Positions 23,161 to 34,211 are shown, counted from the first letter of the stretch. The stretch: DNA of 64,000 nt from Ehretia macrophylla (GCA_037974665.1 CM075764.1:91580825-91644824), one strand, 5' to 3'. Numbers and translations: made by a program. Notes: generated from the letters alone by a model not told the origin.

Positions 23161-24224
23161 TGTTGCATCATGAATTAGAACATGAGCTTGAAATAAGCTT
23201 AAGAAATCTGAAAGTCTGATATTCAATTCAACTGGTGATTTAATTTGTGAACCATATCTTCTTGTACACTTTGAACTTTGAATTGAGAAAGCTAATCTTG
23301 ATAGTCTGCAAGTGCAGGAGCTTGAACTTTCTGATGACTATGGATAAAGGGATAAGTCTATCTAAATCCATTCCTGTATTCTATTCATCTTCAAGATAAA
23401 AAAAAGCAAGAAATAATGTGGCTGTCAAGCACTGGAAAGAGCTACCTAATCCAAAGTAAAAGGAATTAGTATGAAAGCTACCAGTTGCAACATGAGCTGA
23501 AACAGTGAAAAAAATTCATGTGAAAAGAAATACTGTGTACAAGCTATCAGTTACAACATGAGCTGAAACAAAAAAAAATATTGTGTATTTCTGCGAGATG
23601 AATAGACAATCAGGTATGTTTGAGCTGATAGGGAGAGTTCCTACACCTTGCAGATTTGATGGTTAAAGCTATCTAAATTCTACTTCACACACACACATGG
23701 TTCATTAATTAAATCCTTGACTGAAATGAGTATTGATCAGTAGTGTTTCTTGAGTAACTTTATGCTTCCTGAATACATCTTGCATTTTATGTCCTTTTAA
23801 TTTTAAAAAAAGAAAAAAAAAGGGTGAAATCTTGGAGGATTTGAGAATTGTGAAAGATACTGTTGGAATTTTTGTTGCAACATCGCTTCTAAATCTGTCT
23901 TGGATAATCTGATGCAGCTTATGTCGACATGTTGCAACTTGATTGTGCAACACGTTTCAAGTCTGAATAGGAAATTTTTGAGAGGGAATTTCTGATTTTT
24001 TCAATTGACAGTTATTACCTTTTTTTGTAGCTTTTTGTAATCCCCACGATCATGGGATTTGTAGTTGCCTAAATTAACCCACGATCAAGGCACGATTAAT
24101 TGGGGCCAGTTTGTTGTGACTTTCCATCTACAATTTATTTCTTGCTCTTTCACTATTAGGGCTTCATCTCTCTCTCACTCTCTTGTTGTCAAAGTTGTTC
24201 TTTGTTATTTGTTGTAGAACAAAC
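23161..24224 (+). other. spacer after pol in SIRE-B
   Basis: About 1.06 kb is non-coding. It contains a near-repeat of about 29 bp (AGCTACCAGTTGCAACATGA at about 23477 and AGCTATCAGTTACAACATGA at about 23541) and several TGTTGCAACA-type words. SIRE-A has related sequence at about 1600-1660 on the other strand. Confidence 0.55.
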
Positions 24225-25890
24225 ATGGTAAACACTAGATCAGGAGGACGGCACTTTGGAAAACCTAAGCCAGGAGCACCTGGATGAGATTCAAACCAAC
24301 CCATAACCATTGATGAACCATTATCGCTACACCTAAGAGAGGACAATGTTACAACATCGAGCAGCATAAGCTCGAGTGGGTCTCTCCTTCCACGGACCAC
24401 AAAATCTAGGGCTGAAGAGTCATCCATTGACACCTCATGGATTCCGACGGGGATGGACTTGATTGTACACCTCAGTACCACTCAGCGCCGTGCCAAAAAG
24501 GAGCAGTCCTCGGGCTCTGAAGCTATGCCCGAAGTTGATACTGCAACATCCGATGCAGTACCATCTTCAACAACAGAACCTACACCGGCGAGTGCTGAGG
24601 TGACAAGGGATGTCGCCACACCAATTGCGACAAGACACACCACTGCGGCACAACCTAGTGAACATACTGAGGAGACTCTTGTCTCTACCACAGGTGATGT
24701 TGCAGCTTCACGTGCAACATCAGTCACAGAAAAAGGCGATGCAACAACAGTTGGCCCAGAGGCCATGCTTGTAGAGGAGCTTCGGCGTGCCAAGCAGAAA
24801 GGGAGAGTAAAACATGTTTGGAGTTACAAACGCCGAGCCTCCACTTTACCTCAAGCCCCGAAGGCCACCAACCGACCACGTCCAGGGTACAATATCTCTT
24901 CTGCTTTTTTTTTTTGAAAAGTTCTTCTTCTCTTAATCACAAGAACAGTTTAAGATTATGTCTCAAAGAAAGTTTGTTGTGGAAAAACCCCTTAATGTGA
25001 AATCATATCAGGGGACTGAGTTGATTGAGTTGCTTAGGGAGAGGAACTTGTTAGGGTCGTTTGATTATGTGAAACAGTTTTCAAACAATCTTATTTACGA
25101 GTTTTATTCAAATTTACACAAAAATATTCATGTTGCATCATCAAAATACTACCATCAGACATTTGTGCGCAATCATGTGTTCGAGTTCTCCCCCATTGCC
25201 ATCAACAAATTTTTAGTTTGTGACCCTATTACGGAGGTTATTCCTGACATTCCCCTAACCACCATTGTTACGAAGTTAGTAAGGGAACTATATGAGTGGA
25301 AGTCTGAGGAAAGGTTGCCTGGAATTAAACTGACCTCCAAGTATGCTGCTTTGCATAAGATGGCCATTGCTAATTAGTATCCCACCAAGCATTCCACTAC
25401 CTTAAGTGTTGAAATGGGCAGATTGTTTTACTCTATGGGCACAAGGATTAACCTTAACTTGGGTCAGGTTATATTTGATCGCATTATTGAGGAAGGTGTT
25501 AAGGACTTTGCTAGCCAGTACTTATCCTATCCCTCACTCATTTGTGCATTTCTCCTGTCACAACACAAGGTTCTCCATATGAATGAGGTACTGCATAAAC
25601 TTCTCTCTCCTCTATTCTTCTCTAAGAAGTTTTTGCAAGGAGCACACAAAGTTAATATCCAGGGGGAGCAAGCCGGTGTTGCCACAGCCCCTGCAGCAGG
25701 GCGTGTCAGTTCTTCAATTGATCAATCAGCAGTGTTGCAACACTTGCAACATCTTTAGAAGGCTGTTGAGGAGTTGAGGGATGAGCAAGGCAATATCCAA
25801 ACAAATCAAACTTCAATCTTTAAGACTTTGGCTCAGTTGTTTCAAGGCCAAAAGGCTATCATGAACCATCTTATGGGTCCTGATGTTTGA
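24225..25890 (+). pseudogene. extra (envelope-position) ORF of SIRE-B with a putative plant transposon protein domain
   Basis: The ATG at 24225 (MVNTRSGGRHFG) is followed by a stop at codon 21. The frame then reopens through a Ser/Thr/Ala-rich, low-complexity segment to 24917, with a KR-rich patch near 24800. After a frame change (24917-24958) comes a globular part: LLGSFDYVKQF, YEFYSNLHKN, FVRNHVFEFSPIAIN and MGRLFYSMGTRI. It ends in a helical tail (VEELRDEQ) at about 25888. This resembles the family called putative plant transposon protein, found in the env position of SIRE elements; that match is from memory. No clear signal peptide or membrane segment is seen. Further stops lie at 25375 and 25756. 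Confidence 0.7.
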
Positions 25891-26378
25891 CCTTCTCAGG
25901 ATGCTTATTACATTGGATTGCTGGACAATTTATTTCTTTTATGTCTCTGATACTTTAACTTTTTTTTCCTTTTTGGTTAAGTTTGCTATGATACTTTGAT
26001 ACTTTCTCCCTACCTCAGTGCCTTGGGTTTGGCAAAAAGGGCGATAAGCTTTATTGTGCTGCTACTACTACTAATGTTGATTGTGTTCTAGGCTTTTTTG
26101 TCTTGTGTTTTAGTATATGTTGCAACAGGGTTACTCTCTTTTTGCTATGATACATCTTTTACATATGTTCCACTATATGTTATAACATGCTGATCATTAC
26201 TACGATACATTTCTTATTTGCTCTGATTCTTTTTTATTTGGGTTGCTCTGATACTGCTAGATTCATGTGTTACTGACTGTTGTCACAGGAACTTCATTCG
26301 TTGCATTTGCCTTTTTTTACACTTGTGCAGTTGCAGGTTACATTGATTATGATATCACGATTTTGCCAAAACAAAGCC
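25891..26378 (+). other. 3' untranslated region of SIRE-B, no gene
   Basis: About 490 bp of T-rich sequence lie between the last ORF and the purine tract, with TGTTGCAACA (about 26115) and TGTTATAACA (about 26178) words. Nothing else was recognised. Confidence 0.5.
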
Positions 26379-26390
26379 AAAGAGGGAGAT
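26379..26390 (+). other. polypurine tract of SIRE-B
   Basis: AAAGAGGGAGAT lies directly before TGTTAAGG, the start of the 3' LTR. It matches the SIRE-A tract with few changes. Confidence 0.9.
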
Positions 26391-27389
26391 TGTTAAGGCT
26401 ATTAGATTGATTGGTGATTGATAAATTGATTGAAAATTATTAAGGCAAATATTGATTGGCTATATTTTGCAAAACTCATGATATTACCATACTTGTGTTG
26501 TTTACCTTTTGAATTGTGCTGGTAAAATAATATGCTAACTTACCATATAAGGTTTGTGCTGATTATAGAATGACATTAATTACATATTCATAAGGAATTT
26601 CTTGGAAGCCAAGGCATCCTGGCGAGCATCAGATGAATATATATATATATATATATATAGCTCAAGAACATAGGGAGAGGGGTGTGTGAGACATTGAGAA
26701 AGAGAGAGAGCACGGACAAGCTACAAAAGAACACATAGGATTTCTGTGTTCCGTGTCATGTTTCAACACAACCTGTCATTGAGTGCTTTGTTGTTTTAGT
26801 GTTGCACCTGTGTGTTGTTTGATAGTAAGTTATGAGTGACTTGTGTTTGTATTTGAGTAATTAGATTACTGTCTTCTTTATTCATTCTTCGGGAGAAGAA
26901 GGTGTTTTTATCGGGAGAGAACGTTGCAAGTCGAGGGGAGCTCACCAAACCGAAGTTCATTAAGGTGTTCTTCATCGAGGCGTCAAAGGTCAAGGGGGAA
27001 TTTTTACTTGTGTAAGTCCATTGATGTTGTAACTTATTATTTCTTAATGAATTGGTTTGTTGGACTAGGGGTTGGTCCCGTGGACATAGACCGCATGGTT
27101 GAACCACGTTAAATCTTGATGGTCTTACTTTCTGTTACAACGTACTAAATTCCGCTGCTATGTGATTTGTCTCTGATCATGTTGGAACATTAAGTAAAAC
27201 AACTCACCAATGAACATAAACAATTAGTGAAATTGACTGTGAATGTACTATGACCAATTTCGTGTTTCAGTTAATGTAACCATATCGTCTGTAACAGTTG
27301 TTTGAATACACCATAGAACTCCATTAACTGATCAATTTATTCACATTGATTCTGAACTAATCCATACTTATACTGCATAAACTCTAACA
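26391..27389 (+). repeat. 3' LTR of SIRE-B (999 bp)
   Basis: It begins TGTTAAGGC and ends CTCTAACA, followed by the ACTGT target duplication. The AT run near 26636-26659 is longer than in the 5' LTR, which accounts for part of the length difference. Confidence 0.95.
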
Positions 27390-27394
27390 ACTGT

Positions 27395-27453
27395 CACATA
27401 GACCTTCGCGTGTTGAAAGAAAGTAGTAAGAATTGGGTGGGTGTGGTAGCCAT
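27395..27453 (-). pseudogene. C2a Copia gag start
   Basis: On the minus strand ATG at 27453 begins MATTPTQFLLLSFNTRKVYV and runs to the SIRE-B target duplication. The reading resumes at 11334 with FGNTNYLT-like capsid sequence. This shows that the two flanks of SIRE-B were one gag gene. Confidence 0.75.
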
Positions 27454-27546
27454 GAGAAAGATTCAAAGAGTAATAGTAAGTAAATAATGTGATGAAAGAG
27501 GAACAATGTAAACAGTAGATACAAGTTGTCATTTTTGTTGATACCG

Positions 27547-27688
27547 TATAAACATAAATGGGTGTACAAAGTTTAGTTTTCTGTATATATTTTCTAAACA
27601 ATTGTACAACATATATAGTGGAGATAACAAAGTGTAAATATTATATTGACATACATTTGAAATTCAAAACAATGCTTATCTTCTATCA
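27547..27688 (-). repeat. 5' LTR of C2a (about 142 bp)
   Basis: This segment matches 59376-59563, where the same sequence lies just after a Copia pol end. The shared core is TTTTCT(A/G)AACAATTGTACAAC. Its inner end abuts a decayed primer site (about 27535-27546, GGTATCAACA on the minus strand) and its outer end, TATCA at 27688, is followed by ACTAG. The C2b copy has an extra block of about 45 bp. Confidence 0.75.
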
Positions 27689-27853
27689 ACTAGAATGGAA
27701 TTCATTAAGTAAATTCAGCCCCACTGAAAATAATTTCTGCATTTGTCCCTGTGTGAAGTCTTTCTTAGGTTGTTCTAGTAAGTAACCAAATCTAGTGAAG
27801 AATGTCATAGTATCAACAAGACAACTCTTTAGTGATAACCAAAAAGAAGGCAT
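27686..27853 (-). pseudogene. unrecognised last exon (copy 2), truncated by C2a
   Basis: After a good acceptor (TGCATACAG) the minus strand is open for 55 codons: MPSFWLSLKSCLVDTMTFFT, then RFGYLLEQPKKDFTQ and LFSVGLNLLNEF. The stop at 27686-27688 comes from the inserted Copia LTR, so the true C-terminus is lost. Copy 1 at 7196-7295 shares LLEQPKKDFT. I do not recognise the family. The coding-like conservation of both copies and the splice acceptor suggest a real host gene whose 3' end was carried in the F-box tandem unit. The upstream exons are not visible in this window. Confidence 0.5.
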
Positions 27854-28633
27854 CTGTATGCATATATGTGTGTGCTCCTACGCGCTTGATTTAACTTTGG
27901 TCACTATAAGAACTACCAACCATTCAAGGTAATACGTCTTGCAAAAAAACTCATATATATAGTGAGATTTAAGAGTAGCCTAATGGGAGGTTACTTTTTC
28001 TGATAGTTGGAAGACTAGGGTTCAAATATCATAGGGTAGGAGCAGGAGGGGGTGGGAAGTTAAAATTAAAAAAAAAAACCTCATATATATCTTAAGCAGC
28101 ATTCAATGTCAGATAGTAATTGTATCTAATTCAGAGATCTAATCAAATGATTAAGAAAAAAGATTTACAATATAGAATGCTTCAACAAAATTAAACCATC
28201 GGAAAAACATCATAAATGCAACCATTCATACGATGGGTGACATTTATTTCGACTATAAAGAGAGAATTTTCAAACATAACGTTTAAACAGATAATTGTTA
28301 GAGAGAAGTAAGAGCTTATTTCAAGCTTGTAGTCAAGATCTAAATAGATGAAGACGTCATATTCAATATCTTGGTGATAAATACAAGTTGTCAGATATCT
28401 TTGAATGAGTGAATTCAAGAAACTAGAGCTAGAGACGAGCTTAAAACATACATAATCAATAAAGATCAGTTCAACAGATCAAAGTGTGCAGCAATTCTGT
28501 ACAAATGCAATTGTTACAGAGATTCTTTTCTTCTATGTGTATCGGGGCGTAACGTGTCAACATATTTGTAGATCTATTCCATCTTCAACTTCACAAATGA
28601 AAAGAGAATATGGGCAAGCTTCTTCAAGCAATC
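27854..28633 (-). other. intergenic region with a possible F-box scrap (about 28300-28440)
   Basis: Near 28320-28420 the minus strand resembles the LRR part of the F-box genes (LDLDYKLEIS; the intact gene has VDDYKLEINA at the equivalent place) with frame damage around it. The rest is A/T-rich without genes. The scrap could be a third, heavily decayed array member; the match is short. Confidence 0.4.
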
Positions 28634-31600
28634 TCAATACAATGTAATTTCACATTCTTCAGATCCTTGGGAAAACTTTGATACCTTCTTAAGCAACTGA
28701 TATCTAGTCTCATGATCAAGATTATAGGCTCCATCTATTGTCATTGTTCTCAAGACTTTAGCATTCTTCAGAATATAAGCTACCATTGCAAGTTCATCTT
28801 CCAGGCCTTTGAATCCACGCATCAATATTGTTTTAAGGCATGAGAACAAGCATATGGGAACTTTTTCAAGTTTGCTCCAGCATTTCACATATGAGTCTTT
28901 ATGATTCAATTTCTACAGCAACAAGAGCAAATGTTAACAAGTTTGTCGATTAAGAAAGAATATAATGCCCACCCCCCTCCCCCTTTCCCCCCGCCCCTTC
29001 CTCTCTCTCCATAGGATTTTACTGACCTTTGAAAGGGTAACAGATTCTAATTTATGTAACCCTCCAACCAACTTGAGCAGCGTATTCAAATGACAGCTTT
29101 TAGCTGCCATAGTCAATCGAGTTAGTCTCAGAAAGCTTGGAGACGCACCTGCATGGCTAAGAGCCTTCACAAAAGGGAAAGAACATGAGTAAGTATACTA
29201 ATAATTTTGAGCACACTAGACACGATAATAACAAGGAAGTGAGACAACAGGAATTGAATATCCACCACGTGAAGATGAATCTACAGATCCAAATAAAAGA
29301 TTAGCAACTAACCTACAATTTCTTGAACTAAGAAATTCCACAATGTAAAATATTTTATTCAACTACACAATAACATCAAAAGCAAAATCTATTACTGCTG
29401 TTCTTCGTTCTATGTTACTATTCTGAGTCCTTTGGGAAGTATGGTGAATCAATAATAGGCCATTCTAAAGCTGCCTAGAGTTCAGCCTGCCTGCTGAAGA
29501 CTCGCAACATAGAAGCAGATAGGGTTTAACATTAATACTGCAAAGATTAAAAGGGAATCTAAAGATCTTTTCAGCAAACAGATCAAGAACTAAACTCTTG
29601 CACAAGTGAGGAAGCTACATGGCAAAGTGCAGTGGAACCAATAACTCCTGATCAAAACAGAGAAAGTCGTTCATGCTACCGAGTGCTGTCCCCAGTACTT
29701 CTCCATGTATTGGGGATCGCATAAGCATCAAACAGATCAAAAAAAATCATGTAAAGGTTACTCTTTCAGATATTGTATACGATGATCGTAGCAATAGCTT
29801 GTAGAAATTCCCATCTTCCAGACTACTGCAGCTTGCCATTGCATATTTAGTTGAATTAAAGAAGAAGAAATCTGATTGTACCAGGCCATTGATGTTTTCG
29901 TTTAGAAAATTATGGTGCACAAGGACAATGTAAATACAGAGCTAGTTCAGCAGAAAAACACCATTATTAAAGGATTTTGGATATGCTACTTTTTTGAAAG
30001 TGGATAGAGAAACAAAACGAGCATGTAGTTGGTTATTAGTTTTGAGTCTTTACAAGAGATAAGTCTGGTTCGTGGGTTATTACACTGATACATTTTATGA
30101 TTAAGTACTTGAAACACAATGATTATGGCAATGGACATTTCCAGTTACCGAATTATTACAAAATAATGAGATTACACGAATTAGAAGTAGAACAGATCAA
30201 TAATGGTAAAAAAAAAGATAAATAGCGCATTACCTCCTATGTTTTGTTAAAAATACAAAATACCCCTTATGTTTTAAAAATTAGCTAATTACCCCCCTGT
30301 GTTTTGCTAAAAGTGCACAGTACCCCCTGTATTTTAAAAATTAGTTGATAACCCCCCTGTGATTTGCTAAACATAGCTGATTACCCCCTTGTGTTTTATA
30401 AAAGTAGCTGATTGTCCCCTTATATTTTCTAACAAAAGCGCTAATTTTTAAAAAGCAAAAGAGGTAATTAGCTACTTTTATAAAACACAGGGGGCGTAAT
30501 CAGCTAATTTTTAAAACACAAGGGGGTAATTAGTTACTTTTAGCAAATCACAGGGGGATAATCAGCTAATTTTTAAAACACAGAGAGTATTGTGCATTTT
30601 TAACAAAATACAGGGGAGTAATATGCTATTTACCCAAAAAAAAAATCACAAATTTTCAAACTCACTTGAATAACAAGAATTTAATATCGAATAATTAGCA
30701 CTTTACCTCAAGGGCATCACCCCTCAAAGATAGATACTTGACGTTATGAACTCCTTGAAGAAGTTTAACTACAGCTTTAGAGTATTCATCATAGCCGATC
30801 AGCGGAACATTTTCTTCATCTTTTATAACTTCGGTATAAATAGTTGCTTTCTCTAGTGAGCATAAGTTTTCAAAAGAGAAGTCCATTGACATAGTATCAG
30901 ATAGATTAAGGTATCTAAGTGCAGGAGCATTTATCTCAAGCTTGTAGTCATCAACCTCCTCAGGGAAAGGGATATTATCTTGGTGAAATTTGACGGTGAG
31001 GTTTCTCAATGTAGGAGAAGATATGGTAAAGGTTACCACATTGTCATAATCACCTCTATAAATATAGAGATTCTCCAGCAACGAACAGTCAGATAAAAGA
31101 TTACAAAAAGATTCATCGCATTGGAAAATCACGTTGTTGAGATAATTTAGAAGACAAACCATGCTTGGGGCATTGAGATTCATAACACCATCTAATTTAA
31201 GAACCTCTAGCATTTTACAAGTGAAAAGACTACAAGGCAACGTACTGGGTGCTTCCGAAGGGTCATAACCAAAAAAACATAAGTCAAGCACTCTCGGTTT
31301 CCTAGCAACTACATTGGTTATCCAAGTAGTAACATCATACACCTCACAATATTTCGATTTCTCAATCGTAAGAGAAAACTTGTCTATGCATTGAACGTTT
31401 AGGGATAGCAAAACCTTGTTAACAAAACGTGCAAACTTAATGTTTCCATCTTTTGTCTGGCATCTTCGTCCGAACCGATGGCTGATATTTATGAAAACGA
31501 GATTATGGAGATTTGTCCAAAGAAATTTCCACCTTTTTGATAGCAAGCTGGTGGCGACAGCATCCTTCATCGGAAGAAACGAGAGAATGTGAGAAAGAAC

Positions 31601-31684
31601 AGATTCTGGCAAGTTACTAAGCCTATCAACATCAGTTGAAGGTCTTTGGCGCTTATGGCCACAAGGTCTTGCAAGCGATGACAT
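28634..31684 (-). CDS. F-box/FBD/LRR-repeat protein, apparently intact
   Basis: Three exons, 31684-30707, 29164-29027 and 28912-28634, all join in phase 0 with GT...AG introns and give 464 codons, the usual size for plant FBD-type F-box proteins. The N-terminal F-box (about residues 20-60) reads LSNLPESVLSHILSFLPMKD then SLLSKRWKFLW. LRR-like repeats follow (LEVLKLDGV, LRYLNLSDT, VKYLSLRGD). The C-terminal FBD domain (about 375-464) has CWSKLEKVPICLFSCL and MVAYILKNAKVLRTMTI. Such proteins bind SKP1 through the F-box and present substrates to an SCF ubiquitin ligase; the substrate cannot be told. The start ATG at 31684 is supported by the paralogue. Intron 1 (1542 bp) holds a foldback element. 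Confidence 0.92.
29165..30207 (-). other. enlarged intron 1 of the F-box gene
   Basis: The pseudogene's intron 1 is 222 bp and matches only the part of this intron near 30100-30200 and 30646-30706. About 900 bp (roughly 29200-30110) has no counterpart there, so it was inserted here or deleted in the pseudogene. I see no ORF or terminal repeats in it. Confidence 0.45.
30208..30645. mobile_element. foldback MITE in intron 1 of the F-box gene
   Basis: A palindrome of about 430 bp has arms at 30215-30430 and 30440-30640 that are near-perfect reverse complements. Each arm holds several units of about 40 bp of the type TACCCCCTGTGTTTT...AAAATTAGCTGAT. The ends read ATAAATAGCGCATTACC and GGTAAATAGCATATTAC (reverse complement), and A-runs on both sides may be the target duplication. 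The pseudogene's intron has the flanking sequence without this element, which proves insertion. Superfamily is uncertain (Mutator-like foldback is one option). Confidence 0.8.
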
Positions 31685-31837
31685 ATTACTTAGAATGGTG
31701 GGAACGCTTTAATGGAAATTAAAATAGGGAAGACGGTAGAGTTTTGACTTTTGGAAAAAAAAAATTATGCATTTTGGGTTGTGTATAGAAACGCCAACTT
31801 GTTTTCTTGCTAGTTTATATATTTTTTTAATGTCGTC

Positions 31838-32165
31838 TCTAATATTTCACAAGATTTATAGTAGTCTTTAATATTTATACAAGTAATTCAAAATGATCGT
31901 TATTGTTAAAATTAACCAATTTGGTCCGTATTGTTTTTCTAAAAATTCAATTTAGTACCTATCGTTTTCTAAAAGAAATTAATTTAGTCCCTACACATAA
32001 TCTTTATTTGGGGACTAAATTGAATTTTTTTTTAAAACAATAGGGATTAAGTTAGTTAGTTTTAAATAATAAGGACCATTTTGAATCACTTTTGTAAATA
32101 TTAGGGACTAATATGATTTTTCTGAAACATTAAGAAACCAACTTGAAAAATGTGAAAACAATAGA
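31838..32165. mobile_element. foldback MITE upstream of the F-box gene
   Basis: Another palindrome of about 320 bp. The left arm has GTCTCTAATATTT, AAAATGATCGTTATTGTTAAA and AATTTAGTCCCTACA. The right arm mirrors it with GGGACTAAATTGAATTTTT, AATAAGGACCATTTTGAAT and AATATTAGGGACTAATA. It begins about 150 bp upstream of the F-box ATG, so it lies in the promoter or 5' UTR. Confidence 0.75.
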
Positions 32166-32502
32166 CACTATATGCATAATTTACGCTCTAGACTACAATT
32201 AATGATGATAAGCAAAATAAGACCATGATTTTGGAAGCCAAAATAAGCCAAGAACAAATTAAAATAATCAAACCCAAAAAAAAAAAAACCACTTCGATCT
32301 TTCCGTTTTAAAAATTTCTTGGAAGCTCTCTAATGAAAGGTAATTTGGTCTTTTGTAATAAATGAATATCTTTAACAAAAAAAAGTAATAACTGAATATA
32401 AAAGGAGTGAAAGACAAAATCATTGAAACTTAACCCATATATTTAACTAAAAAAAGGATAATTAAAAGCTAACGTAAAAAAATTCAACAAATTAAACACT
32501 CG

Positions 32503-32680
32503 CACAACAAGAAAAATATTTATGTCGCCTAATAGCAATGAAAGGCAACGAAAAAAATTTCATTATCAAATAGTTGCAGAAAGGTGATGAAAAACTTATT
32601 ATCTCTATGTAGCTACAGAAAAGCGACAAATTTTTTTTTTTTTGAAAAAATTCAGTAGCCAATCTATGGTAATTGGCAAT
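32503..32680 (+). mobile_element. possible CACTA-type transposon end
   Basis: CACAACAAGAAAAATATTT at 32503 resembles the common CACTACAAGAAAA terminus of plant CACTA elements, followed by short subterminal motifs (GGCAACGAAAA, GGTGATGAAAA, AAGCGACAAA). G1 is inserted into this sequence, and similar motifs continue after it (GGGCGACAG, CGGTGAAAAAG at 58425-58505). No matching far terminus was found. Confidence 0.35.
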
Positions 32681-33161
32681 TGTTAAAGTAGGAATCTGGT
32701 AAGACTGGATTTGGGAAGTAAGCTTGCTTTCAACTTCTGTAAACCTGCAAAATAGAGAATGGAGCTGCAGGGGGTGGTGCTGCGTTAGCACTCTGATACT
32801 GAAGTCAGCTGGATGCTTGAAGAAGAAGAGTGTAGATAATTTTTTACGATAGTAAAAATTAGTTACCTCCCCTGAAGAATGTTAGGTGCAATTTATACTT
32901 TCTGGATGAGAGAGAAATCGACATGCTCTGACACCTGCAAACTTTGTCGGGTGAGTTGTCGTTTGGATAAGATTTCTGGGATGTCATCAGGAGGTTCGTT
33001 TTGGGATGTCATCGAGAGGTCCGTTTTGGGATGTCATCGGGAGATAGGTGAGGTGTAGAGGTTAGGTCGATCGTCGTGGACCTTTCTACTTTTGCAGGGT
33101 AGAAATAATGCCTCAGGGGCACGAGAGTCCTTTGTCGAGGTAGGCACTTTTGCCCTTATCA
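32681..33161 (-). repeat. 3' LTR of G1 (481 bp) with 25-bp tandem repeats
   Basis: It aligns with the split 5' LTR (43723-43763 plus 57941-58407). From 32978 to 33052 it has three units of GGGATGTCATC(A/G)(G/A)GAGGT; the other LTR has four. On the minus strand it begins TGATAAGGGC after the purine-rich AATCAGGGGGCAGT (33162-33175). Confidence 0.92.
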
Positions 33162-33269
33162 ACTGCCCCCTGATTTTCTGAATAGTTGTAGGCAGGTCAA
33201 GAAATCACCTTTTTGGTACTTTTGCCCGACCTTGATCTTTCCCAGCTGTGTCATTCTTGACAGGCCATT

Positions 33270-34177
33270 TGTCACGCCCCAACTCGACCCCACCTACAAC
33301 CAGTCAGGACGCAACGGAATTTCGGCAGCGTAACGACAGTAAATAGATTTCCGAGGTTCTAAACCAACCTCATTAATAACATAAAACATCAAATTCTATA
33401 ACCATACAAACAACAACTCCTCAATAGCATAACAAAACACAACATAACCGTAATATACAATAATCAGTCTTCGTTATCTGCCTCCATTCCAACATAAAAT
33501 ACAATACCTCAACCTTATCATACATTTCAAAAATAAGTTGAGACACATCTACAACTTAACCATAGACAAAAGAAAGCCACTAAGTTAACATCATTTGGAT
33601 CATCATCTTTTCAACATCTATTACAATAAGAACCATAAAGCATATAAAAGTCTACTAAGCTAATGTTCATGGAATTAAACCACATAAAATCATGGATAAG
33701 ACTCAAGAACATATGACTCGTCCACGTAAGGCACATTTTCCTCCTCAGGAGGCACGTACCCGTAATCCGGCTCTGCAACACCTGTAAGCATGCAATAATA
33801 GAGAGTGAGCTTATATACATAAGCCCAGTGAGGATCCGATAGATCTCGAGCAAGGTCTACTAAACTCCTTGGAATAATCCTTTGAGCCATTAAACACACA
33901 ATAACACAAATAATACTATCATCACATAGCTATATAACCAATCAATAAAGGATACTCTATTTGGTGTAGCTCCAAATGCCATCACGATCTCAACCGTTCT
34001 TCTTATAACTCCCCATTACTCACGCACCCGAGGTACCTCACTAGCCCCTCCCTCCATGACACCTTCGTCATGCGAGCTGGGGGTAGCCTATGGCAGTCAT
34101 GCCGTTATCAACCCGACAGCCCAACGCTGCCCGAGAGGTGGCACACACATACCAAGACTCCATAATCATCATCAATC

Positions 34178-34211
<34 letters not shown>

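Larger units (their letters stand above)
11335..27389 (+). mobile_element. SIRE-B: full-span SIRE-type Copia retrotransposon with two nested insertions
   Basis: The 16,055-bp span is bounded by LTRs starting TGTT and ending AACA and is flanked by the perfect 5-bp duplication ACTGT (11330-11334 and 27390-27394). The internal order is primer site, gag, protease, integrase, RT, RNase H, a long 3' region with an extra ORF, then purine tract. Copia order (integrase before RT), two gag zinc knuckles, about 1-kb LTRs and an ORF after pol fit the SIRE/Maximus lineage. It sits inside the gag of the older C2a Copia. Coding regions are broken mostly by nonsense changes with few frameshifts, so it is inactive. 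Confidence 0.95.

Noticed and set aside
24482-24793. Minus-strand frame of 103 codons opposite the SIRE-B extra ORF
   Set aside because: It is a shadow of the low-complexity Ser/Thr/Ala-rich plus-strand ORF; composition explains it.
33611-33899. Similar small frames of 69 and 80 codons repeated at 33611-33899, 47105-47393 and 54532-54820
   Set aside because: They recur because these are three copies of the same G3-family LTR. The frames carry substitutions and small indels typical of non-coding DNA, though a short LTR-encoded peptide cannot be fully excluded.
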